A DNA stretch of 64,000 bases from JAAXGI01 sp965206975 (lineage in GTDB: Bacteria; Gemmatimonadota; Gemmatimonadetes; Longimicrobiales; Gaopeijiaceae), in contig OZ242253.1 in NCBI GenBank assembly GCA_965206975.1, forward strand, positions 2,356,001-2,420,000. Reading direction: 5' to 3'. The notes beneath the pieces were generated by a model. It was not told the origin of the DNA. It saw nothing but the letters and a program-made list of their open reading frames with translations, and did no database searches. A program made the translations under genes and the position numbers. This document shows, piece by piece, positions 34,231-42,954 of this stretch. Position 1 is the stretch's first letter. Each line of letters starts with the position of its first letter.

Positions 34231-36065
34231 ATGATATCGCGGGCAGGGGTGCGGGGAATCCGGAGCGCGCCAGCGCAGGCGACGATGGGGCCACGGGTCT
34301 ACGGACCCGGATGGTCGGCCGCCTCGACCGGAACGACGCCGACACCCGGGCAACGCTCGTCGGGTGGGTGCACCGACGGCGAGATCTAGGGGGCCTCGTC
34401 TTCCTCGACTTGCGCGACAGGAGCGGGCTTCTCCAGGTATCGCTCGGCCCGGAGTGGACCGAGGGAGAGAGCCTTGCCAGGGCACACAAGCTCGGGAGCG
34501 AGGACGTCATTTCCGTGACAGGCGAGGTGGCGCTCCGGCCCCAGGCCTCAAGGAATCCGGAGATCGCAACGGGGGACATCGAGGTGCGTGCTGTCGGGCT
34601 CGAGGTGCTGAACAAGGCCGCGACGCCGCAGATCCCCGTCTACCGTGCGCCTTCGGACGAGCTTCCCCACGAAGAGCTCCGCCTCAGGCATCGGCATCTG
34701 GACCTGAGGCGCGAAGAATTGCAGCGGAACCTGGCGCTCCGCCACAGCCTCATCCTCGCGGCACGCAACTACTTCGACTCGCTCGGATTCCTCGAGATCG
34801 AGACCCCGATCCTGACGAAGACCACCCCCGAAGGGGCCCGCGACTACCTCGTTCCGAGCAGGGTCCACCCAGGCGAGTTCTACGCGCTCCCGCAGAGTCC
34901 GCAGATCTACAAGCAACTCCTCATGACGGCGGGATACGATCGGTACTTTCAGATCGCCCGCTGCTTCCGGGACGAGGACCTCCGGGCGGACCGGCAGCCG
35001 GAGTTCACGCAGATCGACGTGGAGGCCTCCTTCGTGAAGCCCGAGGACATCATCGGGTGGATCGAGGGCTTGATGGTGGTGCTGAGCGAGGTGGCCGGAA
35101 TTCAGGCCGAGAGGCCCTTCGAGAGGCTCAGCTACTCTGAAGCAATGGACCGTTTCGGGTCGGATCGCCCGGATCTCCGGTGGAGCCTTGAAATCTCGGA
35201 GTGGACGGACGAGCTCGGCGAGCTCGTCTCCCCGATCCTCCGCGGCGCGGTCGAGGCTGGCGGGCGGATCCGCGGGTTCCGGGTCCCGGGGGGCGCCCGC
35301 CTCTCGAGGAGGGAGATTGAGGCGCTTGAGGCCGCGGCAAGGGGCGCGGGGGCTCCCGGGCTTCTCTGGGCGAAGCGGGGCGAGGAGGGCGGGAGCGGGC
35401 CTCTGTCCCGGTGGCTGCGGGAGGAGGAATGGGGCGCGCTCGGCGCGAGCCCGGGTGATCTCCTCCTGGTTGCAGCCGGCCCGGATACGGTGACCTCGCC
35501 CTCGCTCTCGGCGCTCCGATCCGAGATCATTCGCGCGATGGCCCTCCCACCCGAGCGCGAGGACGCCTGGCTCTGGGTCCTCGACTTTCCCCTCTTCGAG
35601 GAGAGCGACGGGGCACTCTCTCCCGGGCACCATCCCTTCGTCCTGCCGCACCCGGACGATATCGGAAGGCTCGCGGGCGCTCCTCTCGCGGTGCGAGGCC
35701 TGGCCTACGATCTGGTGTATAACGGATCGGAGTTCGGTTCGGGGAGCATCCGGATCCATGAGCCGGAGCTTCAGCGGCGGGTGCTTCGGGTGCTCGGGAT
35801 GACGGAGGAAGAGATCGATCGCAAGTTCGCGTTTCTCCTTGAGGCGCTCGGGTCCGGCGCTCCGCCGCACGGAGGTATCGGGCTTGGGCTCGACCGGATC
35901 GTGATGGACTTCATCGGGGCCCGGAGCCTCAGGGACGTGATCGCCTTCCCGAAGACGACGGCGGCCCGGGCGCTCTTCGAGGGCGCCCCGACGCCCGTAT
36001 CCGGCGGGGAGCTGAAGGAGCTGGGGCTGACGATACGGGCGGCCGAGCGCCGCGGCTCGGGTTGA
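34227..36065 (+). CDS. aspS: Aspartyl-tRNA synthetase
   Basis: Class-II aminoacyl-tRNA synthetase, 612 residues. An OB-fold anticodon domain (TLVGWVHRRRDLGGLVFLDLRDR) is followed by the catalytic core with class II motif 1 (about residues 160-195) and motif 2 (CFRDEDLRADRQPEF). A GAD insert region follows, and motif 3 reads GIGLGLDRIVM. Full bacterial-type length. Overlaps vanZ by four bases and is 13 bp before phoH. Confidence 0.95.
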   Translation: MNDIAGRGAGNPERASAGDDGATGLRTRMVGRLDRNDADTRATLVGWVHRRRDLGGLVFLDLRDRSGLLQVSLGPEWTEGESLARAHKLGSEDVISVTGEVALRPQASRNPEIATGDIEVRAVGLEVLNKAATPQIPVYRAPSDELPHEELRLRHRHLDLRREELQRNLALRHSLILAARNYFDSLGFLEIETPILTKTTPEGARDYLVPSRVHPGEFYALPQSPQIYKQLLMTAGYDRYFQIARCFRDEDLRADRQPEFTQIDVEASFVKPEDIIGWIEGLMVVLSEVAGIQAERPFERLSYSEAMDRFGSDRPDLRWSLEISEWTDELGELVSPILRGAVEAGGRIRGFRVPGGARLSRREIEALEAAARGAGAPGLLWAKRGEEGGSGPLSRWLREEEWGALGASPGDLLLVAAGPDTVTSPSLSALRSEIIRAMALPPEREDAWLWVLDFPLFEESDGALSPGHHPFVLPHPDDIGRLAGAPLAVRGLAYDLVYNGSEFGSGSIRIHEPELQRRVLRVLGMTEEEIDRKFAFLLEALGSGAPPHGGIGLGLDRIVMDFIGARSLRDVIAFPKTTAARALFEGAPTPVSGGELKELGLTIRAAERRGSG

Positions 36066-36078
36066 GCGGCAGACACGC

Positions 36079-37089
36079 ATGGAGAGTGTAGGGAGCACGG
36101 TCGTCGAGCACCGTCTCGACGCGGCGGGGGCCGACTTCCTCCTCCTCGCTGGGGTGGGCGACGCGAACCTCCAGGCGGCGGCGCTCCGCTTCGGTATCCG
36201 CCTCGTTCTCAGGGGGGACTACATGATCCTCTCCGGGGAGCTCGATGCCGTCGAGCGCGCCGTGCCGGTCCTTCAGCACATGATCGAGCTGGCCCGTCTC
36301 AGGGCGCCCTTCGATGCGCGGGACATTGGGCGGTTCGCGGACGAGTTCGAGAGCCGCGACGAGCCCCCCCGGCTCCCCACAGAGACCCGTGTCCGGATCG
36401 CGCTCCCCGGGGGCCGACGCGTCATCGCGCCCAAGTCGGGTGGACAGGCGGCGTACCTGGAGGCGATTCAAGACTGGGATATCGTGATCTCGATCGGGCC
36501 GGCCGGTACGGGGAAGACTTACCTTGCAGTGGCGACGGCGGTCGATGCCCTGTACCGGAAGCGGGTCAAGCGGATCGTCCTGGCGCGGCCGGCGGTTGAG
36601 GCGGGCGAGAACCTCGGCTTCCTTCCGGGGGACCTGCAGGAGAAGGTGGACCCCTATCTCCGCCCCCTGTACGACGCCTTGGAGGACATGATGCCCTCCT
36701 ACCGGGTACAACGAGCGATCGAGGAGCGCACGATCGAGATCGCTCCCCTCGCGTACATGAGAGGGCGGACCCTCGCCGACGCATTCATCATCCTCGACGA
36801 GGCGCAGAACGCCACCACGGCCCAGATGAAGATGTTCCTGACCCGGGTTGGGCTGAACTCGAAGGTCGTCATCACGGGAGACACGACCCAGGTCGACCTC
36901 CCCCAACGGGACAACTCGGGGCTTCTCGAGGTCGAGCGCATCCTGAAGGGGGTCGATGGGATCTCGTTCGTCTACCTGGACGGCCGCGACGTGATTCGCC
37001 ACCGCTTGGTCAAGGACATCATCCGGGCGTACGCGGAGGCGGACGAACGGCTCCAGGAAACGTCGGACGAAGGGGAGGAGACGACGTGA
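36079..37089 (+). CDS. phoH: PhoH-like ATPase (YbeZ type)
   Basis: 336 residues. An N-terminal KH-like region precedes the P-loop domain: Walker A GPAGTGKTY (residues 140-148), LARPAVEAGENLGFLPGDL, Walker B FIILDEAQN, and VITGDTTQVDLPQ. This order is that of YbeZ, which works with YbeY in rRNA processing. The gene sits two genes ahead of ybeY here, and its stop overlaps the next gene as GTGA. Confidence 0.94.
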   Translation: MESVGSTVVEHRLDAAGADFLLLAGVGDANLQAAALRFGIRLVLRGDYMILSGELDAVERAVPVLQHMIELARLRAPFDARDIGRFADEFESRDEPPRLPTETRVRIALPGGRRVIAPKSGGQAAYLEAIQDWDIVISIGPAGTGKTYLAVATAVDALYRKRVKRIVLARPAVEAGENLGFLPGDLQEKVDPYLRPLYDALEDMMPSYRVQRAIEERTIEIAPLAYMRGRTLADAFIILDEAQNATTAQMKMFLTRVGLNSKVVITGDTTQVDLPQRDNSGLLEVERILKGVDGISFVYLDGRDVIRHRLVKDIIRAYAEADERLQETSDEGEETT

Positions 37090-39458
37090 CCCGGACCCCA
37101 TCCCCGCCCGGGAACGGCAGCGACTCGGCGGCTTCCGCCATACCCCCACCGGCGCCTTCCGGGGCCGGCTGGCCGGAGAGGTTGGCCCGTCACGGGGTCC
37201 AGCTCCTCCTCTTCCTCCTGGTGGCACTCGCGGTCACACTCTTCTTCCCTCCCTGGACCGGGTTTCGGGTCTCTACGTACGAAGCCGGGATGGTGTCGGA
37301 GGAGGATGTGATCGCCTCGCTCTCCTTCGGTGTGCCGAAGTCGCTCGATGAGTTGCAGTTCGAGCGGTCGTCCGCGGCGCTGACGGTCCCCCCGACCTTC
37401 GAACTCCATCCGGAGGCGGCCGACTCGATGGCTGCCTCCCTCGTTCAGTTCTTCGAGGCCGTCGAGGCAGTCGAGGGCGAGGACGACCCGGCCCTCGCAC
37501 TCGATGAACTCCTCCTCGAGGTCGGGCTCGCCCTCTCGGAGGACCAGACGGAGATCGTCCGGGACCCCGAGGTGCAGGCGCTCCTCGCCGAGACGGGCGC
37601 GCGCGCCGTCGAGGACCTCATGCCCGAGGGTGTCCTCGATGACGCGGCCAGGCTCGATCCCTCCTCCACCGGCCGGGTCCTGGTGGTGAGCCCGGAGGGG
37701 GGAGAGCGCTACATCACGCAGGACTCCGTCCTCAATTCGAGCGCCTTCTACGAGCGCGCGGCCCAGCTCCTTCCGGAAGAGACGGGCTCGGAGGTCAACG
37801 AACTCCTCCGCCTGTCGCTCATCCGCTTCATGGATCCGACGCTCCGCTACGATCCAGCCTCCACGCAGGAGGACCGGGACGCGGCACGCCGCGCCGTCCC
37901 CGTGCTTAGTGCCAGCGTGCTGGAAGGCGAGGCTGTAGTCCGCGCCAACCAGCAGCTGGGCGAGCCGGAGATCGAACGCTTGCGGGCGTACGAGGAGGCC
38001 CTCAGGACCGAGGGCCAGCTGGAGGACTCGGAGTTGCAGCTCCGGGGGTTCCTCGCCTCGATGGCGATGTATCTCCTCGTCCTCGCGATCTTCGGAATCC
38101 TGCTCTACTTCTACCGGCCGGACGTGTACTGGCGGCACCGCTGGCTCGTGCTTCTGGGGATCCTCGTCCTCTTCTTCACCGGGATCAGCGGACTCGTGGC
38201 CCGCTACGAGCTTCCGGCCGAACTCCTCCCGATTGCCTTCGTCTCCCTCGCAGTGGCCGTTCTGTGGGATGGCCGGCTCGCCCTCGGGCTGGCCGCGACG
38301 ATGGCGGCGATCATCGGGATGCAGGAGCCCTTCGAGGGCGCTCAGGCATGGCTCCCCGTCTGGGTCGCGGGTTCCGCCGCGGCGCTCTTCGTCCGCGCGG
38401 TCCGGCGCCGGGCCCAGACCTGGGTCTTCATCGCCATCATCTTCTTCGCATACGCGGGGACGATCGTCGCCCTCGGGGTCCTGGCGAGCCGAAGCGCCGA
38501 GGGGATCATGTACTCGCTCGGATACGCCGGGATCAACTCGGTGGTAAGCGCAATCCTGGCGATGGGGTTCCTCCCGGTCTTCGAGTGGTTCACGGGAATC
38601 ACGACGGACCAGACACTCCTCGAGTGGGCTGACCCGAACCGGCCGCTCCTCAAGCGCCTGTCGATGGAGGCGCCCGGTACGTATGCGCACTCGATCAACG
38701 TCGCCAACCTGGCCGAGGCTGCCGCTAACGCGATCGGCGCAAACGGGCTTCTCTGCCGCGTCGGGGTCTACTATCACGATGTCGGAAAGGTGCTCAAGCC
38801 GCAGTACTTCATCGAGAACCAGCCCGGGGGGAGGAATCCGCACGACAAGCTGAAGCCGGCAATGTCGGCGGCGATCGTGCGGGCGCACGTTACGGAAGGA
38901 ACGCGGCTGGCGAAGGAGGCCGGGCTACCCGGCGTCCTGATCAACTTCATCACGGAACATCACGGGACGCAGGAGATCTCCTTCTTCTACGAAGAGGTGA
39001 GGCACGACGTCGAGGAGGGGGACGCGGACGTGGATCCGGCGGAGTTCCGCTACCCGGGGCCGAGGCCTCGAAGCAAGGAGACGGCGATCGTCATGTTCGC
39101 GGACTCGATCGAGTCCGCGACGCGCACGCTCAAGGATCCGACGCCGGACCGGATCCGGGATCTGATCGACACGATCGTCGACACGAAGCTCGAGCACGGC
39201 CAGCTCGATGAGGCGCCCGTCACGCTTCGCGAACTCGGGGTGATCAGGGATCAGTTCCAGAAAGTCCTCGTAGGGATGTACCACCGCCGAATCGAGTATC
39301 CCGCCACGAGGCATCTCACTGACGCAGGCGTGCCCGAGGCTTCCGACAAGTCCGGGGCAGCGTCCGAGGAGGGTGCCGGCGCCCTGCACCCGACGGTGGA
39401 TGCGGGGGATTCGTCTTCCGCCCAGAGCGACGCTTCCGGTGCCGGCGACGGGACCTGA
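37086..39458 (+). CDS. 7TM receptor with intracellular HD phosphohydrolase domain (PgpH/YqfF-like)
   Basis: About 790 residues. The first transmembrane helix lies near residues 38-54. A large extracytoplasmic region (about 55-315, 7TMR-HDED type) is followed by about seven helices (320-510) and a cytoplasmic HD domain: YAHSINVANLAEAA (His about 535), YYHDVGK (about 563), PHDKLKPAMSA, HVTEG and TEHHGT. Characterised relatives hydrolyse c-di-AMP. No c-di-AMP cyclase is in this window, so the substrate is inferred. The C-terminal 40 residues are Ser/Ala/Asp-rich. GTG start coupled to phoH. Confidence 0.9.
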   Translation: MTRTPSPPGNGSDSAASAIPPPAPSGAGWPERLARHGVQLLLFLLVALAVTLFFPPWTGFRVSTYEAGMVSEEDVIASLSFGVPKSLDELQFERSSAALTVPPTFELHPEAADSMAASLVQFFEAVEAVEGEDDPALALDELLLEVGLALSEDQTEIVRDPEVQALLAETGARAVEDLMPEGVLDDAARLDPSSTGRVLVVSPEGGERYITQDSVLNSSAFYERAAQLLPEETGSEVNELLRLSLIRFMDPTLRYDPASTQEDRDAARRAVPVLSASVLEGEAVVRANQQLGEPEIERLRAYEEALRTEGQLEDSELQLRGFLASMAMYLLVLAIFGILLYFYRPDVYWRHRWLVLLGILVLFFTGISGLVARYELPAELLPIAFVSLAVAVLWDGRLALGLAATMAAIIGMQEPFEGAQAWLPVWVAGSAAALFVRAVRRRAQTWVFIAIIFFAYAGTIVALGVLASRSAEGIMYSLGYAGINSVVSAILAMGFLPVFEWFTGITTDQTLLEWADPNRPLLKRLSMEAPGTYAHSINVANLAEAAANAIGANGLLCRVGVYYHDVGKVLKPQYFIENQPGGRNPHDKLKPAMSAAIVRAHVTEGTRLAKEAGLPGVLINFITEHHGTQEISFFYEEVRHDVEEGDADVDPAEFRYPGPRPRSKETAIVMFADSIESATRTLKDPTPDRIRDLIDTIVDTKLEHGQLDEAPVTLRELGVIRDQFQKVLVGMYHRRIEYPATRHLTDAGVPEASDKSGAASEEGAGALHPTVDAGDSSSAQSDASGAGDGT

Positions 39459-39471
39459 GCGTGGTGCCTCG

Positions 39472-39924
39472 ATGGCCGCGAGCGTATACCTGAGCGCGTC
39501 TGCCGAGTGCGGGTTGCCAGAGGAATTTCTGGTGCGGGCCGCCATGGCGGTACTCGAAGCGGAAGGGGTGGAGGACGGGGAGCTCTCCCTGACCTTCCTC
39601 CCGGATGGGCCGATGCGGGCGCTCAACCTCCGTTGGCGGGGTCACGACTGGGTTCCCGATGTCCTGTCGTTCGGTCTTCATCAGCCGGGGGAGGCGGTCG
39701 TGGGAGACATCTACATCGGCGTGTCGCAGGCGGGCCGCCAGGCAGAGGAGCACGGGGTGGCGACCGAAGAGGAGCTCCTCCGCCTGGTCGTCCACGGCAC
39801 ACTTCACGTCTTGGGATATGACCACCCTGAGGCGGCGGAGGAGCACGAAGAGAGTGATCTCTTCCGGAAGCAGGAGGCGCTCGTTCGGCTGGTCCTCGAG
39901 CGGTCCGCGGACGTATGGACGTGA
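39472..39924 (+). CDS. ybeY: Endoribonuclease YbeY
   Basis: Metal-dependent RNase needed for 16S rRNA 3'-end maturation and ribosome quality control. 150 residues. The zinc motif HGTLHVLGYDH is intact, and DVLSFGLHQPGEAVVGDIYI is the other family block. The ATG at 39472 stands 13 bp behind the 7TM-HD gene. The usual downstream CBS-domain transporter gene and era are absent. Confidence 0.94.
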   Translation: MAASVYLSASAECGLPEEFLVRAAMAVLEAEGVEDGELSLTFLPDGPMRALNLRWRGHDWVPDVLSFGLHQPGEAVVGDIYIGVSQAGRQAEEHGVATEEELLRLVVHGTLHVLGYDHPEAAEEHEESDLFRKQEALVRLVLERSADVWT

Positions 39925-40061
39925 GCCGGGAGGCCACGAGCAGGGGGTGTGAGCGCCGCCCGCTTCGGCAGTCTGGCGGGCTTGGCGAGGAGGCGAGGCC
40001 TTCCGGCTCGAGGAGCGCGAGCGGGTGAGGAGAACTAGACGACCGGAGATCAGGAGATCAT

Positions 40062-40496
40062 ATGAAAAACCCGCCCAGTGGTTGGCCGAGGATCGCGCCC
40101 GCCGTCTTCTATCAGGACGCGGCGGCGTCGATTGAGTGGCTCGTCCACGCCTTCGGATTTGCGGTGCGGGTGAAGGTCGAGGACGATCAGGGACGGATCG
40201 TCCACTCGCAGCTGGTCATGGACGGCGGTCTCGTGATGGTCAGCCAGGCGGGACTCTCCCCGGAGCGGACATACCTCATGTCGCCACAGGCCGCCGGCGG
40301 TGCAAATACCCAGGCGCTCTTCGTGTACGTCGACGATGCCGACGCCCACTGCGAGAAGGCGCGTGCCGCTGGCGCTGTTGTCGTCGCCGAACCGGAGACC
40401 CAGGACTACGGCGACGGCTACTGGGCGGACCGCACCTACCAGGCCCGGGATCCCGAGGGGCACAACTGGTGGTTCGCCGAGCGCGTGAGCGCGTAA
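40062..40496 (+). CDS. VOC-family (glyoxalase/bleomycin-resistance-like) protein
   Basis: 144 residues forming paired beta-alpha-beta-beta-beta modules of the vicinal oxygen chelate fold: APAVFYQDAAASIEWLVHAFGF, then LFVYVDDADAHCEKARAAGA and ARDPEGHNWWFAER. The C-terminal PEGHNWWF is common in PhnB-like and uncharacterised VOC members. The substrate is unknown. Own ribosome-binding site (AGGAG five bases upstream) and a 137-bp gap from ybeY suggest an independent gene. Confidence 0.85.
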   Translation: MKNPPSGWPRIAPAVFYQDAAASIEWLVHAFGFAVRVKVEDDQGRIVHSQLVMDGGLVMVSQAGLSPERTYLMSPQAAGGANTQALFVYVDDADAHCEKARAAGAVVVAEPETQDYGDGYWADRTYQARDPEGHNWWFAERVSA

Positions 40497-40652
40497 CCGG
40501 AGGCCTACCCGGGATCTCCCGTGTTCCGGGCCCGTGACAGGGCCGCGCCGGCCGGCGCCGAGGAGCGTGTGAGGGGGTGGTCGCGCCGCGGGGAAGCCGG
40601 TATCCTCAGGGCGGCTCGCTCGACTCCACCCAGACTCTGGGGTTGATCCTCG

Positions 40653-40895
40653 ATGAGTCCGTTTCTCTTCATGGACCGCGACCGCAGGGCGGACAGCTAC
40701 CCGTGGTTCGAATGGAAGGTGCGTCTCTTCCTCCTCGGTGCGACGGTCGCGGTGGTGGGGATTGCGCTCAAGCTCGAGTGGTTGACGTCGATCTCCATCC
40801 TCATTCTCGCCGCTGCCTTTCTCATGCGATTCTTGCCCGGAGGGAAGGGGGAGAGCACGGAGCGACCCGGCCCCGCGCCCGACGAGAGCGGCTAG
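40653..40895 (+). CDS. Small two-helix membrane protein
   Basis: 80 residues, unrecognised. Two hydrophobic segments (about residues 25-43, LFLLGATVAVVGIAL, and 45-62, SISILILAAAFLMRFL) with a charged tail rich in Gly, Glu and Pro. Stands 47 bp before the kinase fusion gene in the same orientation. Function unknown. Confidence 0.6.
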   Translation: MSPFLFMDRDRRADSYPWFEWKVRLFLLGATVAVVGIALKLEWLTSISILILAAAFLMRFLPGGKGESTERPGPAPDESG

Positions 40896-40942
40896 GAGGC
40901 GGGAGATCCGGCGCGACGACGCCCGCGACCAGACGGAAGCCC

Positions 40943-42628
40943 GTGGCCAGACTCTCGACTGAGGAGCTGATCCTCGCCCTCTCGGCTCCCGCCGCCTATC
41001 CCGAGGTGCCGGGGGGAGAGATCGAGTGCCTCCAGACGCACATCTCCGCCGTCTTCCGCCTGCGCGACACGGTCTACAAGATCAAGAAGCCGAAGGAGCT
41101 CTTGTTCCTGGACTTCACCTCGCTCGACAAGCGCCGGCACTTCTGTCACGAGGAGGTCAGGCTGAACCGGCGGCTTGCCCCCGGCGTGTACGAGGGCGTG
41201 GTCCCGATCCGATGGAATGACGGGTGCGTCCAGGTAGGCGGTGAGCCGCTGGATTCACCGGCCGAGGAGCCCGCGGGGCAGGTGGTGGAGTACGCAGTCC
41301 GCATGGCTCGGCTCCCCGATGAGAGGATGCTCGGGAGGCTCCTCGGGGCGGGTCGAATCGGAAACCGTGAGATGGAGCGCCTCGGGCGCCTGATGGCAGA
41401 GTTCCACGCCGCAGCGGATCGGCGTCCCGAGATCTCGGCCGTCGCGAGCTGGGATACGACCCGGCGCAACTGTCTCGAGAACTTCGAGCAGATCGAACCG
41501 TTCGTGGGGGAGACGATTCGCGCGCCCGTCGTCGAGAGGCTCCGGGCACTGACGGTTCGAGAGCTCGAACTCCGGCGTGCCCTGATAGAGCGTCGAATCG
41601 AGGAGAACTGGCCGTGCGAGATCCACGGGGATCTTCGGCTGGAGCACATCTACCTGCTCCTCCCCGGAGCAGCTGACGGTCCCGTGGCGGGCCGGTCGCG
41701 GGATCCATCGGGTGTCGAGCCCGAGATCGTGGTGATCGACTGCATCGAATTCAATGAACGTTTCCGGTGGGCCGACCCGGTCGCCGACATCGCGTTTCTG
41801 GTGATGGAGCTCGAGTTCTCGGACCGGTTCGATCTCGCGGCGGATCTTGCCGATGCATACTTCAATGCGGCGGCGGATCCCGAGGGTGCTCAGCTCCTCC
41901 CCCTCTACGCGACGTACAGGGACACGGTTCGGGGGAAGGTGGGGAGCCTGCAGTCCGGTGATGAGCTGGTGTCGGTGACGGCAAGAACCGCTGCCGCCAA
42001 CCAGGCCCGGCGCCACTTGTTCTGCGCATTGAGCCGCCTCTCCCCGCCTCCCGAGCGGCCTGCTCTCGTCGTGGTGCAGGGGCTTCCCGGGGTCGGGAAG
42101 AGCACGATCTCCCGGGCGCTCGAGGAGGCGCTCGGATTTCAGTGGATCGATACGGATCGCGTGCGAAAGGAGCTGGCGGGCGCCACTCCCGGTTCCGGCT
42201 CGGGGGGAGGAGGCTCGGGAGCGGAGTACCTCGGAGGGATCTACTCCCCGGAGTGGACCGAGAGGACGTACGCCGAGTGTCGAAGGCGGGCCAAGGAGCG
42301 CCTCCTCGACGGAGGACGGGTCGTCGTCGAGGGGTCCTTTCGACGCGACGCCCACCGGAAGGCTCTGGCCGAAGTTGCGGCAACCCTCGGAGTCCGGCTG
42401 CTCATCCTGGACTGTGTGACGGCCTCCGAGGACGTGCGCCACCGGCTCGCCGAGCGCTCTCCCGGTTCCTCGGACGCGGACTGGGTTGTCCATCAGCGCA
42501 TGGCCGTCGACTGGGAGCCGGCTACGGAGGCCACGCTTCCCTTCGTGCGGAAGTTGTCCGTGGCGGGCTCGCGCGAGGAGGCGCTGGAGAGGGTCCGGGA
42601 GGAGCTGACGAAGGCGGGACTGGCCTGA
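40943..42628 (+). CDS. Bifunctional phosphotransferase-like / AAA kinase fusion protein
   Basis: 561 residues from a GTG at 40943. The first 340 residues form an aminoglycoside-phosphotransferase-like (COG2187) domain with CEIHGDLRLEHIYLL and VVIDCIEFNERFRWADPVADIAFLVMELEF, the counterparts of the Brenner and metal-binding motifs. A P-loop kinase domain starts near residue 380 (VVQGLPGVGKSTISRALE), with DTDRVRKEL and VVVEGSFRRDAHRKA. A Gly/Ser-rich loop lies within it. The fusion is a known family of unknown substrate; drug resistance should not be inferred from the name. Confidence 0.85.
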   Translation: MARLSTEELILALSAPAAYPEVPGGEIECLQTHISAVFRLRDTVYKIKKPKELLFLDFTSLDKRRHFCHEEVRLNRRLAPGVYEGVVPIRWNDGCVQVGGEPLDSPAEEPAGQVVEYAVRMARLPDERMLGRLLGAGRIGNREMERLGRLMAEFHAAADRRPEISAVASWDTTRRNCLENFEQIEPFVGETIRAPVVERLRALTVRELELRRALIERRIEENWPCEIHGDLRLEHIYLLLPGAADGPVAGRSRDPSGVEPEIVVIDCIEFNERFRWADPVADIAFLVMELEFSDRFDLAADLADAYFNAAADPEGAQLLPLYATYRDTVRGKVGSLQSGDELVSVTARTAAANQARRHLFCALSRLSPPPERPALVVVQGLPGVGKSTISRALEEALGFQWIDTDRVRKELAGATPGSGSGGGGSGAEYLGGIYSPEWTERTYAECRRRAKERLLDGGRVVVEGSFRRDAHRKALAEVAATLGVRLLILDCVTASEDVRHRLAERSPGSSDADWVVHQRMAVDWEPATEATLPFVRKLSVAGSREEALERVREELTKAGLA

Positions 42629-42954
42629 CGGGAGGCGCCTCCGGTGGCTCGACGTCGCCGGATGGAACGCTTCGCGGGATTTTCAGGTATCTTCGCATGG
42701 AAAACGAATGCGTCCGTGCCCGTGCGCCGTCACCTTCGGCGTCGGAGCACATTTTGCACATTTGAGCTCTCTCTCGACCGAGAGAGTTCGGGGTGTCTTC
42801 AGGAACCGGAGCGAGGTTCTCCCACGCCTCCGGGACGGTCAGGCGCGTGATCTCCCACGTTCGGGTCGGGTCACGGGTGTGATGTCCCGGTGGGGGTGTC
42901 TTGAGAATCCAATAGAATTCCGGTGCCTGGGATCCCCGGGGAGCCCACAGGCAC
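42629..42954. promoter_or_regulatory. Leader region of RNase E/G gene with hairpin
   Basis: A 326-bp non-coding stretch. CTCTCTC (42769-42775), a GACC loop and GAGAGAG (42780-42786) form a perfect 7-bp hairpin about 170 nt before the start. No U-tract follows. In E. coli the rne 5' UTR mediates autoregulation by RNase E; a similar function here would be inference. No gene is convincing on either strand. Confidence 0.35.

Noticed and set aside
36972..38888. A 638-codon minus-strand frame opposite phoH and the 7TM-HD gene
   Set aside because: Antisense shadow of two confirmed genes; Glu/Arg/Gly-rich with no motif.
40943..42628. Aminoglycoside resistance gene
   Set aside because: The phosphotransferase-like domain belongs to the COG2187 fusion family, not to a characterised resistance enzyme, so a resistance call is not supported.
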